Shown here: piece after piece, positions 1 to 9,512 of the stretch
Position numbering within the stretch: the stretch's first letter is position 1
Layout: each line of letters starts with the position of its first letter
DNA from: Histomonas meleagridis
Taxonomy: Eukaryota; Parabasalia; Tritrichomonadida; Dientamoebidae
Assembly (NCBI GenBank): GCA_020186115.1
Contig: WSYJ01000060.1
Span: forward strand, 3,021,079-3,085,078
Direction: 5' to 3'
DNA length: 64,000 nucleotides
Notes under the pieces: generated by a model
What the model was told of the DNA's origin: nothing
The model's input: the letters and a program-made list of their open reading frames with translations, nothing else
The model's database searches: none
Made by a program: the position numbers and the translations under genes

Positions 1-377
1 AAATTTTTCATATTTTTAGTAATCGATGAGTTAATTAAACCTTTTTCTATCAACTTTCCGATAAGATAATTAGATTCTTGTGAGTTATTTTTCCGAAGGA
101 ATTGAGAAAAAATGTCAATTATTGAAACTTGATTTTTATTTACATCTCGTTCAATTAAATTCAAAAACTCAATAATTATATCTATATTTTTCAGTCTTGT
201 TACAAACAAAGTGTAAATGAAACGGCAGATGATCAAGTTGAATGAATACGTTCGTGAATTATCATAAAATTCGCATAATGAAGAAACAGATGTATCAAGA
301 TTGTTTGTATTTATGTTATAAATTATTTCTGTAAGTGCAATTAAGTCTGGAAAGGAATTTATCTTTGATGAACTCAT
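1..377 (-). CDS. DUF3447/ankyrin-family protein, N-terminal part (cut by window edge)
   Basis: The minus strand is open from an ATG at 377 to the window edge. The translation resembles the N-terminal 120 residues of the two ankyrin proteins at 9513 and 53720: a stretch around LIICRFIYTLF, then NNSQESNYLIGKLIEKG, which matches SNESSYLLEAMIEHN and SQESHYLLDEMFDQG in the paralogs. The frame stays open upstream to an ATG at 488, but the start at 377 gives about the same lead length as the paralogs. In trichomonads this N-terminal helical region usually precedes DUF3447 and ankyrin repeats, which would lie left of the window. Function unknown; probably a cytosolic scaffold. Confidence 0.7.
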   Translation of the reverse strand, partial: MSSSKINSFPDLIALTEIIYNINTNNLDTSVSSLCEFYDNSRTYSFNLIICRFIYTLFVTRLKNIDIIIEFLNLIERDVNKNQVSIIDIFSQFLRKNNSQESNYLIGKLIEKGLINSSITKNMKN

Positions 378-751
378 TCCAATACTATTAAATAACACTT
401 GAAAAAATTTTAATGGACATGTGATATGAATTTTTATATAAGATTGTAATAAATAAAAACATAGAATGAACTTCATGATGAAATCCATTCACATATTTAA
501 TTTTATTTGGAATACTTAAATTTGAATTAGGTTAATAGGTAATATATGCCCGAATGTGCATTCACATATCGAAAATAACTTATATACGACAATTACATGA
601 ATATGCCATCAATATATTTGAATTTTTTTGAGTTTATTAATTTTTTCGATAGGTTTGAGAAGAATTTAATGTCAAGATTTTATATAATTAAATAAAATAA
701 ATGATATTTCATCATTGCCCAAATAATTTCTGAATTTTCAATTTATTAATA

Positions 752-856
752 GATCAAGATATTATTCTTAGTTTTTTATTAATCATAGATGCAACTATGT
801 ATTTATATATTATATATCCATAATATCAAGATCGTATGATAATCGCCATATACGAT
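752..856 (+). repeat. Direct repeat copy 1 (~100 bp)
   Basis: Shares TTAATCATAGATG, CGACTATGTAT-like, GATATCAAGATCGTA and ATATACGAT blocks in the same order with 1714-1816. It contains the imperfect palindrome ATAGATGCAACTATG. Noncoding in both copies. Confidence 0.75.
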
Positions 857-1713
857 TATAATCCGATTTTAAGTTATTGATATCATTCTACATGTTCAAG
901 CGTTTCGAAGTCAAATTTGAATGAGTGGACGTATAAAAATCACTCAATCAGCTCGTATCGTTCTCAAAACCGTGGTATTGAATCATATTCGGAAAAATAG
1001 AGAAATTAACAACATTACATAGAATGTCAAATAAATCGAAAAATGTAATATATTTGAAATTTGAAAGCACATAAGTAATATGAGATAAAAGGAATCGATA
1101 AATGCATCTCAAGTCAGTATTTTGAAGATAATGTGCAAATTACATTTGTATAGATATTCATTTAATAAAATTGAACATTTTGCTAAAATACAAAAATTTA
1201 AAAAAAAAAAATCATCAAATGAATTCAATGATCAATAATCGTTTTTTCAGAAAAAAATGTATCGTTTGTACTAAGATATTTCAAGAATGTGTACTTACAC
1301 AGAAACTATTCTATTGATCATAAATTATTAATCAAATTAGATAAGTACATCATTAAGGTATTACGGAAACTATCACATCATTTATTTCTCCAATAAATTC
1401 ATAAATAAAATAATTTCAAAAAAATTAAGATTTCATATAATCATTTGGAATTTATAACAAATCACGATTCTATGATAAAATATCAATATTTTTATTTTTC
1501 AACAAACCAAGAATCATTTAATTTGGCTGTTGACAAATTACAATGATGTTTATAAATATCTTTTCGAGGAAAGGGTAAAATTTCGATAATATTTACCATC
1601 ATTCAAATTCGCTTCTATCGTCACTTATCGTTGCTTTTATCGTTCGATGTAAACCATGTAAAAGTCGATTTTTATCACTTTTTGGAATGAAAGAATAAAT
1701 TTATCTCGTGCTA

Positions 1714-1816
1714 ATCATGATATTATTCTCAGATTTATATTAATCATAGATGCGACTATGTATACATATTATATATTTATGATATCAAGATCGTAGGATG
1801 ATCGCTATATACGATG
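1714..1816 (+). repeat. Direct repeat copy 2 (~100 bp)
   Basis: Second copy of the 752-856 element, in the same orientation about 960 bp downstream, with scattered substitutions. The size and palindromic core fit a short nonautonomous repeat, but no target-site duplication was identified. Confidence 0.75.
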
Positions 1817-2305
1817 GGTGAAAATCGCAAGTCGAGTTTAATATATAGTATTAATTTATAGGATAATTCGAGAACTATGTACAAAGAAGAAAAAGAATAA
1901 CTTTTTGAATTCATTTTGCGGTTACAAATCCATCAAGATTCGTTCCCCCACGATTGAACTATACTCACAAAAAAGAATCACAAAATTAAACAGAAAATAA
2001 AAATGTTTTTACCATTTTTCCAACAATACTTTTATATACTGGTTTAGTTGTGGTTAATTGTACGTCCAGTCTTTGCTTAGATGACCGTTTGTGTATTGTA
2101 TCTTACACAAATTTAAATGAAAAGTGACTAGATTCAAAGGAAATTTTAAAAAAATTATCCCATCCTCATAAAAATTTGTCTACTGTTATCATATGTTAAA
2201 ATCTGAAATGTATTAAATACATCACAAATAATTTTAAAATTAAAAATAAATCTATAAGAGGGAAAGTTGGTTGCTAGTGTCTTTATTATACTCATGTTTT
2301 ATATA

Positions 2306-2557
2306 AAACGATGTCAACCATTCAAAAATTAAACAATCAAAAAGCCTTTTTTATTGTTTGATGAGTGATAAATTCGAAAAAAATGTCAACCTCACATAGA
2401 AGACTTCTATGATAGAGTTATAAAAATAAAAAAAATCAAGAAACTCATCAAATAAAATGCGTTATGAATCTTCTATGCGTAGAATGACCGTTAATTTACG
2501 TTGTTCAGTTTGGTCATTATGGCATAATTCAAAATTCACAATTTTTTTGACATATTA
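2306..2557 (+). repeat. Inverted repeat, left copy (~250 bp), upstream of NPL4
   Basis: The reverse complement of 9226-9474 matches this segment over its length, with a nearly perfect block from AGAATGACCGTTAATTTACG to GGCATAATT and CACAATTTTT. Both copies carry a palindrome: CATAGAAG-A-CTTCTATG at 2395-2411 here. The repeat stops 20-25 bp before the NPL4 start codon, so it forms most of that gene's upstream region. The included ACCGTT is a Myb/M3-like site. Confidence 0.9.
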
Positions 2558-2570
2558 TATTTAGCCGGTA

Positions 2571-2579
2571 TCATTTTTC
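2571..2579 (+). promoter_or_regulatory. Initiator element of NPL4
   Basis: TCATTTTTC directly precedes the ATG at 2581. It fits the trichomonad initiator TCAYTWYTC, in which transcription starts at the A, so the 5' leader would be only about 8 nt. Confidence 0.65.
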
Positions 2580-2580
2580 C

Positions 2581-3825
2581 ATGCGAATTTCGGTCCAATG
2601 GGCTCGTGGTTGTCAGCACATTAATAACATCAATCTATCAGATAAAGTTACTACTTTAATCCAAGGGATTGCTACCCAACTTAGACTTAATCCAAAAAAC
2701 ATCACATTATATTATGATCAACAATGCAAAAAGCGTATTCCTCAAGAAGGGAATGTCATGAATGCAAGATTACAAGATAAGCAAATTATTTTTCTTGATT
2801 ACAAAGGAGCTCTTCCAGAAAGGCCAGTTGCTAAAATGACAACAGAAATTGATGCCTCTAAAAAGTATTTAGCTGAAGGTGAGGAGCCAACAAACGAAAT
2901 GAAACGAATTGCTAAAGACTTTGGATCACGAGCTGTTAGTGTCAGTTTTATTGAACATAAAAATAATCTTAAGCCAAATATTGATTTCCAAGAAGAATCC
3001 AGCTGCTATGCTTTCAGAGTTTCTAGCGAGTGCATCAAAAGGTTCCAAACTATTGCGCTTCAAGAAAATTTCTCAACCCATAGAGTTATATTTTTATTTG
3101 GAAGAATTAATGAAATTACTGGAAAGGTTACAGCACATTGCTCTTGTGAGCCGCCACAAGTTAACAAGCCCGACAGATTTGAAGTTGATGCCACATTTGA
3201 TATTGATTCAGTTTGCCAAATTGCCAGCTACTTTGGAATGAAATGTGTTGGCATGGCCATATCCCACAAGCCAGACGCGAAGTTTCCTATGCTTGAATAC
3301 ATGATTAAGCAGGCAGCACTTTATCAAAATAAATTTGGCGAATATTTCACTACTCTCATTGTCACACCCATTGGTCAGAATGACATTTCTGTTGAAGCCT
3401 TTCAAGTTAGTGATGCTGCTATGAAGCTTGACAAAGGTGATTATTTTGCAAATTCTGATAATCAGCATGTCGTTGTTTTTAAGGAGGAATTAACTGTTTG
3501 TGGATTCAAACGTAAGGAAGCTGACGTCAACCTTTTGCTATGTGCTGTCAGAGTCCGTCAAACACATTCTAAATTCCCATCACATGAATTCCCATCACCA
3601 CAACAAGAGCCAACTATTCTCGACCTTAAGCGTTATTTTGTTGATCATGAGTATTGTCCGAACTGGTATGCGTTATTTGACTTCAATTTACTTGTCTTCC
3701 TTAAATTGAATGACATTTTAACATTGAAGAATATTCAGATAGTGGTAAATCATATTTTGGCAAAGACCGAAATACCAAATGCTATAATGGACGTCATTAA
3801 TAATGTGATTTCCGTTGTCGACTGA
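2581..3825 (+). CDS. NPL4: NPL4-like Cdc48 cofactor
   Basis: 414 residues. Residues 1-75 form a ubiquitin-like fold segment. Residues ~130-300 resemble the NPL4 MPN-type domain, with phenylalanine-rich FLFGRINEITGKV, the EPPQ signature, then KCVGMAISHKP and a run ending TTLIVTPIG. In other eukaryotes NPL4 pairs with UFD1 on the AAA ATPase Cdc48/p97 and delivers ubiquitinated proteins in ERAD and chromatin extraction. No Cys zinc-finger pair is visible at the N or C terminus, as in several protists. The start is fixed by the initiator at 2571. Next to APC1, a second ubiquitin-pathway gene. Alternative: another MPN protein, less likely given EPPQ. Confidence 0.8.
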   Translation: MRISVQWARGCQHINNINLSDKVTTLIQGIATQLRLNPKNITLYYDQQCKKRIPQEGNVMNARLQDKQIIFLDYKGALPERPVAKMTTEIDASKKYLAEGEEPTNEMKRIAKDFGSRAVSVSFIEHKNNLKPNIDFQEESSCYAFRVSSECIKRFQTIALQENFSTHRVIFLFGRINEITGKVTAHCSCEPPQVNKPDRFEVDATFDIDSVCQIASYFGMKCVGMAISHKPDAKFPMLEYMIKQAALYQNKFGEYFTTLIVTPIGQNDISVEAFQVSDAAMKLDKGDYFANSDNQHVVVFKEELTVCGFKRKEADVNLLLCAVRVRQTHSKFPSHEFPSPQQEPTILDLKRYFVDHEYCPNWYALFDFNLLVFLKLNDILTLKNIQIVVNHILAKTEIPNAIMDVINNVISVVD

Positions 3826-3994
3826 TGAATAAATCCTAAAAATGTTTTTTCGGTGTAATGAAATTTGAAAGGTTTACATAAATAAACACCGTTAATTGAA
3901 ATTCAAAAAGTTTTTTAACACATCGAAAATTGAAAATATTTTAATCGAAAACCTCTTAAAACCGTCGAATCAAGAACAACTTTTTATTCACACA

Positions 3995-4555
3995 ATGACT
4001 TTTATTCAGGGAAAAGTTACTTTGGTTGGTGACGCAGGGGTTGGCAAGACAAGCTTAATCCATAGGTATTTAAATGACTCGAATATGATAACTCCAACTC
4101 TAGGTGTTATGACATATAAAGCAACAGTAAAAGTTGAAGGAAAAGAAATTCCTCTGGAAATATGGGATACTGCCGGTCAAGAAAACTACCGTTGTCTTAT
4201 CCCAATGTATGTTCGTGGATCTCAAGTAGTCATTATTCTTTTTGATCTTTCAAATGCAGAAAGTTTTAAAAGTGTTGATGGATGGCTTGAATACGTAAAT
4301 AGCAATGGTACAGTCGATGACATATTTCTAGTTGGAAACAAATGTGACATCGAAAGGAAAGTTACAGGAATTGAAGCTCTAACATATGCAGAAACGCATA
4401 ACCTCAAATACATTGAGGCATCTGCTAGCACAGGACAAAATGTTGATATGATATTTTCAGAAGTAGCAAATGATGTCGGGAATTTACGAGTTTTAAAGAC
4501 AACACCAATTCCAAATCCCCTTACTCAGAACACAGAACGTTCGTCATGCTGTTAA
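3995..4555 (+). CDS. Rab-family small GTPase
   Basis: 186 residues from the ATG at 3995; the longer frame upstream has no ATG and is leader. P-loop GDAGVGKTS at residues 12-20, switch II WDTAGQE at 57-63, GNKCD for guanine recognition near 118, EASA near 147, and a terminal Cys-Cys for double geranylgeranylation. These define a Rab that cycles between cytosol and membranes in vesicle targeting. The effector threonine lies in ITPTLGV. Subfamily cannot be assigned by eye. It lies 170 bp downstream of NPL4 on the same strand. Trichomonads carry very many Rabs. Confidence 0.92.
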   Translation: MTFIQGKVTLVGDAGVGKTSLIHRYLNDSNMITPTLGVMTYKATVKVEGKEIPLEIWDTAGQENYRCLIPMYVRGSQVVIILFDLSNAESFKSVDGWLEYVNSNGTVDDIFLVGNKCDIERKVTGIEALTYAETHNLKYIEASASTGQNVDMIFSEVANDVGNLRVLKTTPIPNPLTQNTERSSCC

Positions 4556-5026
4556 ATATTTTTGTTACTGTAAAGCAAAAAACATTGTTTATTATCCTTA
4601 ATCACATTTTCAATGTATATCTTTTTGTTGAATTACTCTTTAGTTAATTTAATTTATTTATTAGATTAATAAATGTATTTATAGATTATTGGCAATAAAT
4701 GAGTATATATTGAAGTAAAAAAACAAACCCGAAAATTAAAATGTTTTTATCGTGAAAGAAATCATCATGCAGGTATAGTCTAAATTTTAAAAGGTGTTAT
4801 ATCATTAAAACAATACTTTTGGACTGTTTCCATTTGGAACTTTTCTGTGTAAATTGAATAGTTTATTAATGTAATCCGCCTCAATGATAAATGGAATTAA
4901 GGAAGTGAATGCAAATTATTATGTTAGTAAGGATCTTAAAAATTCCATGAGCATCATCTAAACAGTCAAATTATATAAAAAACAAATCCATTTATATATA
5001 AATTTTATTATAACATAATAAATATT
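4556..5026. other. Noncoding gap between convergent Rab and APC1 genes
   Basis: 470 bp of AT-rich 3' flank shared by convergent genes. TAAA-type polyadenylation words occur close to both stop codons. No other structure seen. Confidence 0.6.
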
Positions 5027-8000
5027 TCAACCAAAAACATTTTGTATTTCATCTTCTGTCAAATACTGCATTAAGAATGCAATTGCGTCATCTTCGAACA
5101 AACAAATATCATTTATTGAAGCTGAAGGCGAAATGCCGTAAAAGATCAAAAACTTTTTTAATTCCTTACATTTATTTAGCATATCAATTCTTTCTCTTAC
5201 TGAATTACATCTCAAGAACTGCAAAATTTCGTTTATATAATTATCCCAAATCAAATCTTTTTTATATTTTTTTATTATATTTTTCTGATTTTTCAATACA
5301 AATTTTCCGATTTTTATATTTTCATTAAACTTTAACATTAATCTCAAATTTTTCACATTCATTTTCACATAATTTTCATTATTATTTCTTTTTTTCACCC
5401 AAATAATTGGTCTAATTCCTTCATTTTTATATGGAAAAGGGCTCAAATTTATAACGAAATATTTGGAATCATTAACTTCAACAGAATTTATATCAATTAA
5501 AGGAGGTAAAACGTGCGGAGTATTGACAAAGAATTCATTTTCATCATTTAAGATGATTCTCAAAGGCAATTTAACACATTTATTATCCGAAACATTTCTA
5601 ATCTCAATTACTCTTGGAATCACAGTTAATACAATTAAATGTCTCAAAGATTGAAGATAAAAAGAGTTATCATTAAAAGATCGTGTAATTCTAGGGTATA
5701 ATGCAATGATTAAACAAGCGATATTAAAGTTATTATCATTATTAATAGTATATTTACCTTTCCCTAAATTCAAAATACCGATAGACATACCTAATAATGT
5801 ATGAAACCCATAAATACATTGAGTTAAATTCGTAGATATTTGACGGCGTCGAATGTAACGGATTAAACGTAATAACTCTAAATGACATGTTCCTGCGATT
5901 ATTAATGAACATGAAATTACACATAATGATAAACATTTTTCGCGATGAATGATCGAACATGACGAAAAATCAAATGGCGATTTTTCTAATAGACTTAAAC
6001 ATTTGATTATTATTAATATCCGTTCGTAAGCTTTAATGTTCATTGTACCTGCGAATTTAATACCTATAGCTAATGAGAATCCAGTAATCATAGATGTTAA
6101 TGCCTCTACATTTAAATCATTTGGTATATTAAAATTTAATATATTTAATGAATCAGAATCTATTAATAATGAACTCATGGTACGTAATAATATTATATCA
6201 GTGTTCATATTATTAATATATTGTGAATCATTTGGTAATTTTAATATGTTTTGAATATATTCATTATTAGTATTTAAATAACTTAATGTTAATAATAATA
6301 TTATCGATGGTATAAATGAATAAAAGTCTATACTTCCAAATGATACTGTTTTATCATTAGAAAAATTAAAGGATTTGTTCTCAAATAATATTCCGCATAT
6401 TTTTTCTCGGTTCTCTTTAAGGACATTCGAATTATCTCCTTCGCCTAAACTGACTAAACCTATAGCTATTCCAATCGATAATGTTAATAATGGACTTTCA
6501 AATGTTAAATTGGATTCAAGCATTCGTATTAATCCTTCCGTAATATTTCGTTGACAAGTTGATTGATATAAAAATCCAATTCCGATAACTGATGATGATT
6601 TAATGATTTGATTAAATTGATTTTCTTCAGTTAGAAATCGATTTTGTAATTCTGGTACATATAATGTTAATATATTTGATATCGACATATCTTTAGTACT
6701 ACGATATGTTATACCTAAACTGATTAATATCGATGATAAATTTAATGGTTTTAAATCATTAATAGTGATTAATTGATAATAATCTGTTTTATATAATTGC
6801 TTTAATAAGCCTGTTAATCCAAACCCAAATATTAATCCTGATATAAATGATTTGTTATCTTCTTTGGTGATGGAATTAATAATCCATGATCGATCAACAT
6901 TCTTTATAAATATCGAATATGAAACACCATTATGGAATTCGGGCCATTGTATCATTTCTGGTGAAAAATATTCTTCATTCGGTGTAAGTTTAATCCCATC
7001 ATTAGTAAACCCGTATTTATTCAGTTGGAAATAATCAATGGATTGTGAATCAAATGGTTGAAATGTTTTATAGTTAAAAAATCCTCGTCCAATAGATAAC
7101 GACCATTGTTTCTCAAGTAAACTTTTAAGACGATCCATTAGCATTGCTTGATATTCAATATCATCAATATTATTCGGGCGCTCAACTTCGACTGTTAATG
7201 ATATATTCGATTGTAATAATCTTTCAACCTCCAAAAAGCGTAAGTCAGACATTTCATAGTTATTATTATTATCGTTTTCATTCTCAAGACTTGGATTGAT
7301 TAGATATTCATGAAGCCTTGCAATATCATCACGACCTATAAGTTTATAAGCTTCAATTGGCCATGTTAAAGGTGGCGATTCAGACACAGTTTCAAAAGCA
7401 ATTTTTAAAACATTTGAAATCCCTGGCTGTAAACTATTCAATTCAAAAAGTGTAAGTTTTGAATGCCCTACCAATTCAATTATATTCTGAAAATTGACAA
7501 TTTTATGAAAATTTGAGAAAATTTGTGATAACTTTGATGTGTATTTAAATAATTGACTAAAGTCAATCATCGCAGCGCCTGTTAAACATTTACTAATCCA
7601 ATACATTAAATCAGGGACATTATTAACAAAAGTACCAATTTCATAATCACTATTTAAATTAAAATTTTCAAGTTCTCTTTCCGAATTTAATATATAATAA
7701 AGGATAAATTGTGGTAAATTTACATGTGATGAAAGTTGTATTAATATTTTTGAAAGAAAATATATTTCACAACGTGTATTCTTTTGTACTCGATATTCTT
7801 CATATAAAAGATGTAAAATATTAATAAATTTCGTAATATTTTCTTCATTTTCATTTTCAATTAATATGTCTATAAAATGTGTCGAAAATGTTTCAATTGT
7901 CGAAAGTGAATCTGAATTAGAAAGTGATAACAAAATTGTTGAATAGGAATTCGGATCAAGTGCTAAATGCATTACTTTAAGAATTGATATAATTAATGAT

Positions 8001-9154
8001 TCAAAAGATATATCAAAATAAAAAGTTATTGGCTCTGAATCATTAAAAAAAATTATAAATTGTCTTCCAAATTTTTGAATATTGTCAACATTTGAAAATG
8101 GCAAATGAATAATTGGCTTCTCTTCTTCATAAAGAACTAAGGTACAGTCAGTATGTACAACAAAAAACATTAAATCTTGATAGCGACAGATTTTTTCAAC
8201 ATTTTCAATGGTGAATAGAACGTTTTCCGATTCAAAATAACTGATGTCGAAAACCGTTAATTTGTGATCGTTAAGCAAAAGAAGAATTTTTTTACCATTT
8301 GATGAGATGTCAAGAAAAAAAGATTCATGGGTTGTGCTTTCAAACTCATAAACAAGTTCCATATGTAAGTCAGGTGGAATACCTTCAAGTGTGGATTTGA
8401 TTTCTTTTCGTGCAGTTGGTGAATCTATTATATTTTTAGGAAGAGGTGGTGAAAATATGGATGGTGAACGAATAAAATATGGTGATGAAAAGAGAAGTTC
8501 TCTGCTTTGATTAGGTTCTGTTAATTTCCAGATAGTGATCGATTGTTCAGAAGATGCAAGAAGATATCCTCTCTCATCAGAAACTTGCAGTGGAACAAAG
8601 CTAAAATCTGTGATGTATGATAAATTTTTTTCGTCGTCATCAAACATATCATTAAAAGAAGATTTTTTGCTAGGAGAAGTAATAGTTGTGTATTTGGGAA
8701 CAGAAACTGATACATCCGGAGGTTTAAAGGCAACAGGACGAATTTCTTCTAAAGGATGAAATAATGTAAATAAAATTGGAAAATCCAAATACTGTGACAT
8801 AGATGATTCAGGTGACCTAAGTAATAGAAGTGATTTGTGGAGTGGAAATATTTTTGCAATTTGAAATGGAAGAGGAATTAAAAATTGTTCTCCTGAAATA
8901 TTAAATAAAATTAAGCCGCTCTTGTGAAGCACGGCCAAGAATTGGTCATTACCAATCACACATAAGGTTGCATCGATTACTTCGTTTGAAACTGTTAAAT
9001 GATGAAGAAGACAGCGATGCTTTGACCATATCAATTGATTATTGAACCATAATAACTCAAAACCATCACTGTTAACTTTGTAATGATGTTTGTGTGTTGG
9101 GTCTGGTAATTTATTGATTCCAAATGGGGAATAAGCCCCAACATTTCGAATCAT
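5027..9154 (-). CDS. APC1: Anaphase-promoting complex subunit 1
   Basis: 1,375 residues. The N-terminal ~400 residues look like a beta-propeller. The C-terminal half has proteasome/cyclosome (PC) repeats with the typical small-residue pattern: SGLIFGFGLTG, SIGIAIGLVSLGEG, TGFSLAIGIKFAGT and LLGMSIGILNLGKG. Apc1 is the largest scaffold of the APC/C, the E3 that ubiquitinates cyclins and securin in the nucleus and cytoplasm. It is shorter than the animal protein (~1,900 residues), probably through loop loss. The alternative PC-repeat proteins Rpn1/Rpn2 are less likely given the propeller N terminus. Upstream lies an AACGGT at 9179 and the right copy of the inverted repeat. Confidence 0.88.
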   Translation of the reverse strand: MIRNVGAYSPFGINKLPDPTHKHHYKVNSDGFELLWFNNQLIWSKHRCLLHHLTVSNEVIDATLCVIGNDQFLAVLHKSGLILFNISGEQFLIPLPFQIAKIFPLHKSLLLLRSPESSMSQYLDFPILFTLFHPLEEIRPVAFKPPDVSVSVPKYTTITSPSKKSSFNDMFDDDEKNLSYITDFSFVPLQVSDERGYLLASSEQSITIWKLTEPNQSRELLFSSPYFIRSPSIFSPPLPKNIIDSPTARKEIKSTLEGIPPDLHMELVYEFESTTHESFFLDISSNGKKILLLLNDHKLTVFDISYFESENVLFTIENVEKICRYQDLMFFVVHTDCTLVLYEEEKPIIHLPFSNVDNIQKFGRQFIIFFNDSEPITFYFDISFESLIISILKVMHLALDPNSYSTILLSLSNSDSLSTIETFSTHFIDILIENENEENITKFINILHLLYEEYRVQKNTRCEIYFLSKILIQLSSHVNLPQFILYYILNSERELENFNLNSDYEIGTFVNNVPDLMYWISKCLTGAAMIDFSQLFKYTSKLSQIFSNFHKIVNFQNIIELVGHSKLTLFELNSLQPGISNVLKIAFETVSESPPLTWPIEAYKLIGRDDIARLHEYLINPSLENENDNNNNYEMSDLRFLEVERLLQSNISLTVEVERPNNIDDIEYQAMLMDRLKSLLEKQWSLSIGRGFFNYKTFQPFDSQSIDYFQLNKYGFTNDGIKLTPNEEYFSPEMIQWPEFHNGVSYSIFIKNVDRSWIINSITKEDNKSFISGLIFGFGLTGLLKQLYKTDYYQLITINDLKPLNLSSILISLGITYRSTKDMSISNILTLYVPELQNRFLTEENQFNQIIKSSSVIGIGFLYQSTCQRNITEGLIRMLESNLTFESPLLTLSIGIAIGLVSLGEGDNSNVLKENREKICGILFENKSFNFSNDKTVSFGSIDFYSFIPSIILLLTLSYLNTNNEYIQNILKLPNDSQYINNMNTDIILLRTMSSLLIDSDSLNILNFNIPNDLNVEALTSMITGFSLAIGIKFAGTMNIKAYERILIIIKCLSLLEKSPFDFSSCSIIHREKCLSLCVISCSLIIAGTCHLELLRLIRYIRRRQISTNLTQCIYGFHTLLGMSIGILNLGKGKYTINNDNNFNIACLIIALYPRITRSFNDNSFYLQSLRHLIVLTVIPRVIEIRNVSDNKCVKLPLRIILNDENEFFVNTPHVLPPLIDINSVEVNDSKYFVINLSPFPYKNEGIRPIIWVKKRNNNENYVKMNVKNLRLMLKFNENIKIGKFVLKNQKNIIKKYKKDLIWDNYINEILQFLRCNSVRERIDMLNKCKELKKFLIFYGISPSASINDICLFEDDAIAFLMQYLTEDEIQNVFG

Positions 9155-9178
9155 TACCAGTTAAGGATCGAATTTTTA

Positions 9179-9184
9179 AACGGT
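9179..9184 (-). promoter_or_regulatory. Myb/M3-like motif upstream of APC1
   Basis: AACGGT on the plus strand (ACCGTT read toward APC1), 25-30 bp before the APC1 start codon. The same hexamer recurs close to at least eight other starts in this window. Confidence 0.5.
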
Positions 9185-9225
9185 CGCTGGTTTCGAAACA
9201 TTGTTTTTAATGAAATATTTTTAAA

Positions 9226-9474
9226 TATGTCAAAAAAAATTGTGAATTTTAAATTATGCCATAATGACCAAACTGAACAACGTAAATTAACGGTCATTCT
9301 ATGAACAAAAGATTCACAATTATTTGATGGGTTTCTTGATTTTTTATTTTTAGAACTCTATCATAGAGGCCTTCTATGGGAGGTTGACATTTTTTTCCAA
9401 TTTATTACTCATGTTTCATCAAACAATGAAGTAAAACTTTTTGATTGTTTATTTTTTGAATGGATGCCGTTTAC
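9226..9474 (-). repeat. Inverted repeat, right copy (~250 bp), upstream of APC1
   Basis: Reverse complement of 2306-2557 with short indels. Its proximal end faces APC1, as the left copy faces NPL4, so both copies have the same orientation relative to the gene they precede. The palindrome here is CATAGAGGCCTTCTATG at 9363-9379. Confidence 0.9.
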
Positions 9475-9500
9475 TTGCCCTTGTGAAGAATTGAACTGGT

Positions 9501-9509
9501 TCATTTTTC
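9501..9509 (+). promoter_or_regulatory. Initiator element of ankyrin gene
   Basis: TCATTTTTC followed by CACATG, the same initiator as NPL4, placing transcription start about 10 nt before the ATG at 9513. It argues that this ankyrin gene is or was transcribed. Confidence 0.6.
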
Positions 9510-9512
9510 CAC

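Larger units (their letters stand above)
378..2305. other. Long noncoding stretch
   Basis: No supportable open frame on either strand in about 1.9 kb. It is extremely AT-rich and holds two copies of a ~100-bp direct repeat (annotated separately). A cluster of TATCG words around 1615-1645 may be regulatory, but nothing is demonstrable. Confidence 0.6.

Noticed and set aside
3896-3994. N-terminal extension of the first Rab
   Set aside because: No ATG in the extension; Rabs start close to the P-loop and the ATG at 3995 gives the usual length.
2306-9474. 7-kb DNA transposon with terminal inverted repeats
   Set aside because: The interior holds only host housekeeping genes (NPL4, Rab, APC1) and no transposase; ends lack a clear target-site duplication.
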